NCBI GenBank assembly: GCA_021155145.1
Contig: JAJNPX010000222.1
Location: 1 to 5,932 of the forward strand
Direction of reading: 5' to 3'
Source of the DNA: Acidisarcina sp.
Lineage (GTDB): Bacteria; Acidobacteriota; Blastocatellia; Pyrinomonadales; Pyrinomonadaceae
DNA: 5,932 bases
The notes under the pieces were generated by a model. That model was not told the DNA's origin and made no database searches. It saw only the letters and a list, made by a program, of their open reading frames with translations. Below are positions 1 through 5,932 of the stretch, one piece after another. The translations under genes and the position numbers were made by a program. The first letter of the stretch is position 1. The number at the start of each line of letters is the position of its first letter.

Positions 1-1770
1 CTGGTCCTCACATTCTTCGACAATTTCAATCGTCCAAAGTTCCTGTTCGAATTCGACCTTCCGAAGGAGGTCCGGCGAAAGCTGACCCAGACGATCGCGA
101 ACCGCAGCATCCGTCTCTGGCAATCCGTCTTTATCATCCTCGCGTTCTCGGTCTTTGGATTTCAGGTCTACTGGACATATTTTGCCGAAGACTCGAACGA
201 AAAGTTTCAGGAGCTGGCATATAAGGACCTTCGCGGAAGACGGACGACCGCGGCGAACCTGCGTGGCTGGATGCTCGACCGGAACGCAAAGCTCGTCGAC
301 GCTCTCGCATACTATAAGGTGAACCAGAATGGCGACATCGTCCGCGCTTTCGCGCTCGAACGCGAAATGGCTCACCTTCTCGGGACCGAGCGCGGCACGC
401 CCGGCCTTGAACGCACGCTCTATAAACGCGTTGCGGACCCCTCGCCCGAAGCGTGGGAAGTGCTGACAACGATAAAGCGAAAGGAAGACGAACAAAAGGA
501 TGTCCGGGTGACGATCGACCGCGACCTGCAGTCTTACATCGCCGCTCAGCTCGACGGCAAGAAAGGGGCGATCGTCGTACTGAATCCGCAAAACGGCGAT
601 ATTCTCGCGATGTACTCAAATCCTTCGTTCAACCTTGCCGAAGCACAGGACCTTGAAGGTTATTTGAAACTCGAAGGCAACAACCGCGATAAGCCGCTGC
701 TTAACCGGGCCACGCGTGAGTTCTACGTGCCAGGGTCGACCTTTAAGACGTTTACACTGATCTCGGCATTCAGGGCGGGCAAGCAGAACTCAATGTTCCC
801 GAGCTACGCCGACGGTTTCAAGCCGACGCGCGGTTCGCGTCCGATAGTCGACGCTACCCAAAAGCTCCAACCCGACGGTTCGGTCACGGGTGTCTGCGAC
901 GGCGGCTGCGAACCCAAGAACATTCAGTTCGCCTATCAGGTATCGAGCAACCAGTATTTTGCACAACTTGCGATCGAACTGGGCCGTGAGAGGCTCAGCG
1001 AAACGGCGCGGCTTTTTGGGATCGCTCCTGCCGAGACTCCGAGCGATGCCCTCCTTCCTAAATTCTTCCCAAACATCCTTAATACAAGCACGCCGGCAAT
1101 AGCGAATGCCATCGCACCGCAGCAATCGACGATAGTGACCGGCAAGGACATTTCGCTTTTCGATCTCGGGATCGAGGGCATGGGCCAGGGTTATGCGGGA
1201 CAGATGACGCCTTTTCAAATGGCGCTGATCGCGTCGGCACCGGCGAATATGGAAGGCCGGCTAATGAGACCCCGTATCGAGGCAGATCAACCGCCGCAGA
1301 TGTTCGCACAACTGCTGTCACCGCAGCAGGCGGCACAGATTCGCACGATAATGTCAACCGTGACGGAAGAACCCGGCGGGACAGGAACGGTCATCTCGGC
1401 AAAACTCGCCGGTACGGGCATCCGAACGGGCGGAAAGACCGGAACGGCAGAAAAGCAGGCACCGGTTTACGATGCCAAGACGGGAAAACTGAGAACCGAA
1501 AAGAAACGGCGCAAGAACGATAAAGGTAAATGGGTCGAATATGACGCTCCGGTGATGTACGAGAGAACGGACAGTTGGTTCATCACGATCGCTCCGTTGG
1601 AAAATCCTCAGGTAGCGATCGCGGTCGTGGTCGAGGCGGGCGGGTTCGGTGCCCGGACGGCGGCACCGATCGCCGCCAACGTGATCTTAAAGGCGAGAGA
1701 CCTGGGCCTTCTCGGCGATCAATACAGGCCGCGGCGGGCTCCGGCGGCGAAACCAAAGAAGCGTAAATAA
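1..1770 (+). CDS. pbpA: Class B penicillin-binding protein (PbpA/FtsI-type peptidoglycan D,D-transpeptidase), 5'-partial
   Basis: It crosslinks peptide stems of nascent peptidoglycan on the outer face of the cytoplasmic membrane. The frame is open from the first base with no stop, so the gene begins upstream; the Met at 271 (codon 91, in GWMLDRNAKL) is internal. Counting codons from base 1: a cytoplasmic stretch (1-40), one membrane anchor (about 41-58, QSVFIILAFSVFGFQVYW), a short PBP-dimer-like region with the RGWMLDRN element (88-95), then the transpeptidase domain. All three active-site motifs are present: SxxK as S246-TF-K249 in VPGSTFK, SxN as S315-S-N317, and KTG at 479-481. The Mycobacterium PbpA family is the closest match I recognise, from NRATREFYVPGSTFK and the SSNQYFAQLAIELG region. 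Cys299 and Cys303 could pair, as cysteines near this point do in some relatives. A Lys/Arg-rich insertion (about 485-524) separates KTG from the next strand (SWFITIAP), and the C-terminus is basic (KPKKRK). The stop is followed 11 bp later by the SEDS gene, so the two are probably co-transcribed. The family is certain; the exact subfamily is likely. Confidence 0.95.
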   Translation: MVLTFFDNFNRPKFLFEFDLPKEVRRKLTQTIANRSIRLWQSVFIILAFSVFGFQVYWTYFAEDSNEKFQELAYKDLRGRRTTAANLRGWMLDRNAKLVDALAYYKVNQNGDIVRAFALEREMAHLLGTERGTPGLERTLYKRVADPSPEAWEVLTTIKRKEDEQKDVRVTIDRDLQSYIAAQLDGKKGAIVVLNPQNGDILAMYSNPSFNLAEAQDLEGYLKLEGNNRDKPLLNRATREFYVPGSTFKTFTLISAFRAGKQNSMFPSYADGFKPTRGSRPIVDATQKLQPDGSVTGVCDGGCEPKNIQFAYQVSSNQYFAQLAIELGRERLSETARLFGIAPAETPSDALLPKFFPNILNTSTPAIANAIAPQQSTIVTGKDISLFDLGIEGMGQGYAGQMTPFQMALIASAPANMEGRLMRPRIEADQPPQMFAQLLSPQQAAQIRTIMSTVTEEPGGTGTVISAKLAGTGIRTGGKTGTAEKQAPVYDAKTGKLRTEKKRRKNDKGKWVEYDAPVMYERTDSWFITIAPLENPQVAIAVVVEAGGFGARTAAPIAANVILKARDLGLLGDQYRPRRAPAAKPKKRK

Positions 1771-1773
1771 GGA
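1769..1773 (+). promoter_or_regulatory. Ribosome binding site deciding a CTG start for the SEDS gene
   Basis: AAGGA overlaps the PBP stop codon and lies 8 nt before CTG at 1782. No purine-rich motif precedes the alternative GTG at 1818, where the upstream bases are T- and C-rich. This supports initiation at 1782 and translational coupling to the PBP gene. It is a sequence-based inference. Confidence 0.55.
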
Positions 1774-1781
1774 TATCGGAT

Positions 1782-3455
1782 CTGAAGAACAGAACGTCAT
1801 CACATTTTTTCATCCTGGTGCTGATCGTCCTTGTGACGGCGATCTCGCACTACTCCATATATTACGGCGGCTTGATCCGCGGATACGAGACGTCGTCGCT
1901 CGCGGCGTTTCGCAATATCGGCATTCTCACGATCCTGGCCATCCTTCCTGTTTTCATAAAGAAATTTGGAAAGTACGCCGGTAACTGGACGCTTTATACC
2001 TCGGCCGTGCTGCTTTTTTCGATCGGCCTCACGGTCCAATACAGGCTCTTCAGCGATCCGGAATATACATCTCGCAAGGATAAGGCCGAGGCCCGTCAGG
2101 CCAAGATCCGCACGGCGCAGATGCACTATATTCAGGAGAATTACTCCGCCGAAAAGAAACAGATAATGGGCCTGCTGCCGACGCCGCCGTTACCGGTCGA
2201 TCTTTCGGCCGAGCAGCCGCGACCGGCTCCCGACACCTGGTGGACCGTGCTTACGTCGTGGCGTACGGTCAACCCGATCCTCGGCATCCTCGGGCTGCTG
2301 GCGGCTTTTTTGCTTGTCCGCAACGAGCGCATCCTTGAGTTTTTGCAGAACAACGGTTTTCTGATCGTGCTTCTGACGCTCGGGCCGCTTTTCGTAGCCG
2401 CGATAACTTCGCGCGCCGGCAAATCGATCGGCAATATGACGCCGTGGGAGCCATCTAAGATCCCGTTCCTGATCGGCTTTGCCGCGATCTTGTCGGTCCT
2501 GTATAAGAATCTGGCGCGAACATACTGGGGCCTGCCGCGGGCTAAGGACGTGGTTCCCCTCGTCTTTATGGCGCTGCTTCCCTTCATTCCCTTCTTCGTC
2601 CTGAAGGATTTCGGGCAGATGATGGTATTCAGCAGCGTTTACGCGACGCTGTTCCTGATCGCAGTGCGAAGGTTTACCCAACGATTCGTGTTGGTCGGGA
2701 GCGTGCTGCTGGCGGTCGGGGTCCTGGTCGTCGGCGCGTTGCCCGAGAAGACGCAGGAGAATATTCCACTGCTGCCTACTTTGGCCGCACCGGTCAAGGC
2801 CGTACTGCCCGATCGCATTCAACAGCGTTTCCATCTCTGGCTCGATGGATTCAACCCGCCGGAGCCGGACACGTCGTGGTGGAAAGACGACTACGACCAA
2901 TACTACAAGCGGCTGGTCGAGAAAGATCCCGGCCTTCCACAAATGCTGGAAGATGATCCGAACCTGCAGAAAACGATCAACGTGGACGCCTGGTTCGACG
3001 TCCTCGCATTCCAACCGGCGCAGGCAACATTCGGCCTTGCATCAGGCGGTACGACGGGCCGCGGACTGGGCCTCGGCTACCCCGAGCTGATACCCGTCGC
3101 CGACTCGGATTACATCTTCGCGGCATTGGCGGAAGAACTTGGACTTTTCGGGGGTTTGCTGATAACCTTTGCCCTGATCGTGCTCGTAAGTGCAGGCGTT
3201 AGAACGGCTTTAGATGCTCGAGATATGTTTACGAAGCTGTGTTCGATCGGGCTCGCCGCGTTCATCGGATTTCAGGCACTCGTTAATATCGGCGGCATCA
3301 CACGGGCGTTGCCAATGACCGGAATAACGCTCCCGTTCGTCAGCCACGGCGGATTTTCGCTGATCACGAGCTTCGTTATGCTCGGAATGCTTATGGCCTT
3401 CTCTCACCGTAACGCGATCGACCGTTCGCCGACGACCTCAAACGCACTACCATAA
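1782..3455 (+). CDS. rodA: RodA/FtsW/SpoVE (SEDS) family peptidoglycan glycosyltransferase
   Basis: An integral-membrane polymerase that assembles lipid II into glycan strands, normally with a cognate class B PBP such as the one encoded just upstream. From CTG 1782 the product is 557 residues. GTG 1818 would give 545 but would cut the first membrane helix (residues 9-25, FFILVLIVLVTAI) to a stub and has no ribosome binding site. About 12 membrane segments can be drawn (near 9-25, 45-60, 71-87, 163-179, 192-208, 228-242, 257-273, 280-294, 302-320, 444-472, 485-505, 522-540), with basic residues on the loops this places inside. Family signatures: KDFGQ (275-279, normally xDLGT), FQPAQATFGLASGG followed by GRGLGLG (410-432), SDYIFAALAEELG (442-454), and PFVSHGGFSLI (518-528, usually PFVSYGGSSL). 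Two hydrophilic segments are unusual: about 88-160 after the third helix, and about 358-405 before FQPAQ, close to where the catalytic Asp of RodA/FtsW lies. RodA rather than FtsW is favoured by the PbpA and PP2C neighbours, but sequence alone does not settle it. Confidence 0.93.
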   Translation: MKNRTSSHFFILVLIVLVTAISHYSIYYGGLIRGYETSSLAAFRNIGILTILAILPVFIKKFGKYAGNWTLYTSAVLLFSIGLTVQYRLFSDPEYTSRKDKAEARQAKIRTAQMHYIQENYSAEKKQIMGLLPTPPLPVDLSAEQPRPAPDTWWTVLTSWRTVNPILGILGLLAAFLLVRNERILEFLQNNGFLIVLLTLGPLFVAAITSRAGKSIGNMTPWEPSKIPFLIGFAAILSVLYKNLARTYWGLPRAKDVVPLVFMALLPFIPFFVLKDFGQMMVFSSVYATLFLIAVRRFTQRFVLVGSVLLAVGVLVVGALPEKTQENIPLLPTLAAPVKAVLPDRIQQRFHLWLDGFNPPEPDTSWWKDDYDQYYKRLVEKDPGLPQMLEDDPNLQKTINVDAWFDVLAFQPAQATFGLASGGTTGRGLGLGYPELIPVADSDYIFAALAEELGLFGGLLITFALIVLVSAGVRTALDARDMFTKLCSIGLAAFIGFQALVNIGGITRALPMTGITLPFVSHGGFSLITSFVMLGMLMAFSHRNAIDRSPTTSNALP

Positions 3456-3507
3456 TTTTTTGAGCGGCCGTGCTTTTCAGCCTGCGTTAGCGGCGTTCTG
3501 CAAAACT

Positions 3508-3511
3508 GGAG
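3508..3511 (+). promoter_or_regulatory. Ribosome binding site of the PP2C gene
   Basis: GGAG lies 8 nt before ATG 3520 and picks that start over an in-frame TTG at 3460, which would add 20 residues with no resemblance to the family. The 64-bp gap after the SEDS stop (3456-3519) begins with a run of six T. I found no hairpin ahead of that run and no convincing -35/-10 pair, so read-through from the upstream genes is likely. Confidence 0.65.
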
Positions 3512-3519
3512 AATCAGTG

Positions 3520-5115
3520 ATGGAAAATAACTTACGGTTTACATCGGCTTCGGTCTCGGACCGCGGTCTGAGCGATAAGCGTCCGGTCAATGAGGATTCG
3601 TACCTCGAACTCGGCCACTTGGGCCTTTTTGCGGTTGCCGACGGCGTCGGCGGCGCACAGGCCGGCGACTTCGCGTCGCAGATGGCAATGGAGACGCTGG
3701 CCGAGGCTTTCAACAATCTTCCGGAGAATTTCGACGCCGAGCAGGCCCTTAGGATCGCGATCCAGCACGCTAACCAGTCCATTTTCAATATGTCGAACGA
3801 GCTGCCCCAACTCGCGTCGATGGCCACCACGATCGCGGCACTGCACCTGAACGACAACATTGCGACGATAGCCCATGTCGGCGATTCGAGGATCTACCGG
3901 ATCGACCCGGACGGTACGCTCCTGCGTGAGACGGCCGATCATTCGGTCGTGGAGGAAGAGGTTCGGGCCGGGCGTATGACACCCGAGCAGGCACTTGTCC
4001 ATCCGAGCCGCAACGTGATCAGCCGGGCGCTCGGCGCCGAAGACATCGTCGAGATCGACATCAAGACGATCATGGTCGAGCCCGGTACGATGTTCCTTTT
4101 ATGTTCTGACGGGATCACAAGGCACATTGAGGACGCTGAGATCGAGCACCTTTTCCAGAACGAGCTCGACCCCGCCGCGCTTGCCGGCCAGATGAAGGAG
4201 ATCTGCTACAGCCGTGGAGCCGAGGACAATCTGACCGCAGTAATTGTCAGGCTGTCGATCCCTCTGACCGATTCCTTCGTTCCGCCGCAGGCAGCGGAAG
4301 CTTTCCAGCCTGTCGAAGAACTCGAGGAAGAAACCGTCGCGACGGCCCGATCGCCTTTTGATGAGCGGATCGAAGATGCGACGATCCAGGAGATCGAGGT
4401 AGAGCCAGCCCGCGAGGTCGTATCGCACGAAAATGGCCGGTTGGATGATGAAGGCTATTTGATGGAGCAGCCCCCATCGGCCGTGGCGGTAGAGGAGACG
4501 GCCGAGGATCAGTTCCAGGCAAGTATCGATGCCGCGGCACCGATCATCGCCGAGCCGCCAAGAGAGATAGAAGAGTCGGCGCCGTTCACCTATGCGAACG
4601 AGGCCGGTCCGCGGTCGAGCCGCTGGGGCAGTTTTTTCACCTCGGCCCTGCTCTTTCTGCTTGGCGGAGTTGCCGGATTTGCAGCCCTCTGGTTCTGGCA
4701 GCAATATAATCCACCACCTCAGGTTCCGGTTCTAAATGAAACAAAAAGCAACAACATACCGCTCACGGCATTTGAAGAGGCAAGGCGCGAAGTTGATAAA
4801 GCACCTGAACGATATCTAGCCGCAAACGCCGCAACGCCACAGGACGCGGAGGACCATTACCTGCTTGCGCGAGCACAGCTTCTGACAGGCAAGTACGTGG
4901 AAGCAAAACGTCAGTTCGCGTTAGCTAAAGAACGGCTTTCAGAGGTCGACGCGACCAACTCGGCCACGCTTGCCGCCGAGATCGCAATGGGCACTGTTAT
5001 CGCCGACAACCCGACCCTCGCCGAAGCCTTCGCAAAGGAGATCGCGGCCGCCGCGCAGTCCGGAACAGCGGCAAGCGTAAATTCCAATGCGAATGTGAAT
5101 TCGCCGATAAGATGA
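3520..5115 (+). CDS. Membrane-anchored PP2C-family Ser/Thr protein phosphatase (PstP-like) with extracytoplasmic helical domain
   Basis: It removes phosphate from Ser/Thr on proteins in a metal-dependent reaction and most likely opposes a Hanks-type (PknB-like) kinase. The product is 531 residues from ATG 3520. The cytoplasmic PP2C domain spans about 6-246 with all metal-site motifs in order: RPVNED (21-26), ADGVGG (40-45, Asp41), SMATTIAAL (100-108, in place of the usual GTT), HVGDSR (119-124), TADHS (138-142), CSDGIT (195-200, Asp197) and EDNLTAVIV (235-243, Asp236). An acidic, low-complexity linker (about 250-365, rich in Glu and Pro) leads to one membrane helix (about 371-393), and about 138 residues lie outside. 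The outside part has helix pairs resembling a TPR (DAEDHYLLARAQLLTGKYVEAKRQF, about 442-466) and ends in an Asn-rich tail (VNSNANVNS). The layout of phosphatase, linker, one membrane helix and outside domain matches mycobacterial PstP, as does the location beside rodA and pbpA. The phosphatase call is firm; the outside fold is less certain. Confidence 0.94.
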   Translation: MENNLRFTSASVSDRGLSDKRPVNEDSYLELGHLGLFAVADGVGGAQAGDFASQMAMETLAEAFNNLPENFDAEQALRIAIQHANQSIFNMSNELPQLASMATTIAALHLNDNIATIAHVGDSRIYRIDPDGTLLRETADHSVVEEEVRAGRMTPEQALVHPSRNVISRALGAEDIVEIDIKTIMVEPGTMFLLCSDGITRHIEDAEIEHLFQNELDPAALAGQMKEICYSRGAEDNLTAVIVRLSIPLTDSFVPPQAAEAFQPVEELEEETVATARSPFDERIEDATIQEIEVEPAREVVSHENGRLDDEGYLMEQPPSAVAVEETAEDQFQASIDAAAPIIAEPPREIEESAPFTYANEAGPRSSRWGSFFTSALLFLLGGVAGFAALWFWQQYNPPPQVPVLNETKSNNIPLTAFEEARREVDKAPERYLAANAATPQDAEDHYLLARAQLLTGKYVEAKRQFALAKERLSEVDATNSATLAAEIAMGTVIADNPTLAEAFAKEIAAAAQSGTAASVNSNANVNSPIR

Positions 5116-5121
5116 TCTGAT

Positions 5122-5919
5122 CTATTTCTCCCGCCGGCGCTTTGCCTCGAAGAGTATAATGCCGGCAGAAACGGCAAGATTGAGACTCTCGACCTCGTTT
5201 TCCAGCGGTATCCTGACCGTTTGGTCGATAGCAGACAGTTCGTTTCGATCGAACCCATGGGCCTCGGAGCCGAAAGCTATGAGCCGTCGGGGCTCCCAGT
5301 CGATCTCCGAATAGCTCAACGACCCGGATATCTCGGCAGCGGTCGTTACCAAACCCATTCGCTTCGCCCAACTGATAGCGTCACCAAACGATATCCTCTC
5401 AACGACCGGAAGTCGAAAGGCCGATCCCATCGATGCTCGCAATGCCTTTGGCGAGAACGCCGCAGCCGAACCGGTCGTCGTTATCAGGCCCGTTGCACCG
5501 GACGCCTCAGCCGTTCGAACCACTGCTCCCAGATTTGAGGGGTTGTTCACGCGATGCAGCAGAACTACCGGCCCGCCATCGGAACCGATGATATCTAACG
5601 AAGCTGCGGGCATTTCACCCAGCAGGACGATACCCTGCGTGCTTTCGGTGTCGGCGATCGACGCAAATGCCTTTTCTGCAACCAGGAGCGGCTCGACGCG
5701 TGTACGGTCCAGTAGATCAACTAAATCCCTGTATCTGGTATCGGAGGCAAGATCGGCCGAGACCAATGCAGTGGTGATAGGCAGATGCGATCGCAAGGCC
5801 TCGAAGGCAAGACGGATGCCCTCGATAAAGACGAGTCCGGCTTCCCTGCCGTTGCGGACCGATCGGGCAAGTTTTAGTTTCGCATTATCGCGGCTTGTGA
5901 TAATTTCACTGTCGTTCAT
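5122..5919 (-). CDS. SpoU/TrmH-family RNA 2'-O-ribose methyltransferase
   Basis: It transfers a methyl group from S-adenosylmethionine to a ribose 2'-OH of rRNA or tRNA. The product is 265 residues from ATG 5919; a TTG one codon earlier (5922) is a weaker choice, and the upstream region with any ribosome binding site lies beyond the window edge. The N-terminal third (about 6-60, with ITSRDNAKLKLARSVRN and FIEGIRLAFEAL) resembles the substrate-binding domain found in RlmB and YsgA-type members. The C-terminal SPOUT knot domain has the three family motifs: NPSNLGAVVRTAEASG (126-141, Asn129 and Arg135), IAFGSEAHGFD (214-224, Glu219), and IPLENEVESLNLAVSAG (237-253, Ser245 and Asn247). Length is normal and nothing is missing. 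The exact target nucleotide cannot be told from sequence. The gene runs toward the envelope cluster with 6 bp between the two stop codons, so it is a separate transcription unit. Confidence 0.94.
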   Translation of the reverse strand: MNDSEIITSRDNAKLKLARSVRNGREAGLVFIEGIRLAFEALRSHLPITTALVSADLASDTRYRDLVDLLDRTRVEPLLVAEKAFASIADTESTQGIVLLGEMPAASLDIIGSDGGPVVLLHRVNNPSNLGAVVRTAEASGATGLITTTGSAAAFSPKALRASMGSAFRLPVVERISFGDAISWAKRMGLVTTAAEISGSLSYSEIDWEPRRLIAFGSEAHGFDRNELSAIDQTVRIPLENEVESLNLAVSAGIILFEAKRRREK

Positions 5920-5932
5920 CAAACGTTTTCAG

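Noticed and set aside
271..273. ATG at 271 as the start of the PBP gene
   Set aside because: The frame is open to base 1 and encodes the membrane anchor required by this family upstream of this codon, so it is an internal Met.
1477..1485. Second KTG tripeptide in the PBP (residues 493-495)
   Set aside because: It sits inside the basic insertion; the active-site KTG is 479-481, in the normal GGKTGTAEK context.
2190..3014. Long open frame on the - strand opposite the SEDS gene (274 codons)
   Set aside because: It is rich in Arg, Gln and His with no recognisable domain, and lies fully antisense to a clear membrane protein; it is a by-product of codon bias.
3456..3461. Run of six T after the SEDS stop codon as an intrinsic terminator
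   Set aside because: No stable GC-rich hairpin precedes it.
3460..3462. TTG as the start of the phosphatase gene
   Set aside because: ATG 3520 has GGAG at 8 nt spacing, and the 20 extra residues do not look like the family's N-terminus.
4099..4704. Open frame on the - strand opposite the phosphatase gene (201 codons)
   Set aside because: It has no family motif and is antisense to a well-supported phosphatase.
5163..5179. Small inverted repeat TGCCG...CGGCA near the end of the methyltransferase gene
   Set aside because: It is a 5-bp stem inside coding sequence with no adjacent T-run on either strand, so it is likely chance.

Overview
The window holds a three-gene, same-strand cluster for envelope growth, followed by a convergent RNA methyltransferase gene. 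In order on the + strand are a PbpA-type class B penicillin-binding protein (1-1770, cut by the left edge), a RodA/FtsW-type SEDS glycosyltransferase (1782-3455), and a membrane-anchored PP2C-family Ser/Thr phosphatase (3520-5115). On the - strand, ending 6 bp from the phosphatase stop, is a SpoU/TrmH-family 2'-O-ribose methyltransferase (5919 down to 5122).

The gene content resembles the actinobacterial pstP-rodA-pbpA(-pknA-pknB) locus, but the order is inverted (pbpA-rodA-pstP) and no kinase or FHA gene lies in the window. Base composition is moderately GC-rich. Both inserted soluble segments and an Asn/Ala-rich tail on the phosphatase are unlike typical actinobacterial proteins. My best guess is a GC-moderate non-actinobacterial lineage, possibly Acidobacteriota (Blastocatellia-like). 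This is a low-confidence inference from general look, not from a marker gene.

Functionally, the SEDS protein would polymerise lipid II into glycan strands and the class B PBP would crosslink them, as a cognate pair. The phosphatase has a cytoplasmic catalytic domain and an outside domain, and would be placed to reverse Ser/Thr phosphorylation that controls this machinery. The methyltransferase looks like an unrelated neighbour facing the cluster.

The main departures from the families are these. The SEDS gene very probably starts at a CTG codon (1782) with a good Shine-Dalgarno. The SEDS protein has two large hydrophilic extracytoplasmic insertions, one next to where the catalytic Asp should lie. 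The PBP has a Lys/Arg-rich insertion just after its KTG motif. The phosphatase carries a helical, TPR-like outside domain. There is no gene-free stretch over 300 bases. I saw no tRNA, rRNA, CRISPR, insertion sequence or convincing intrinsic terminator.
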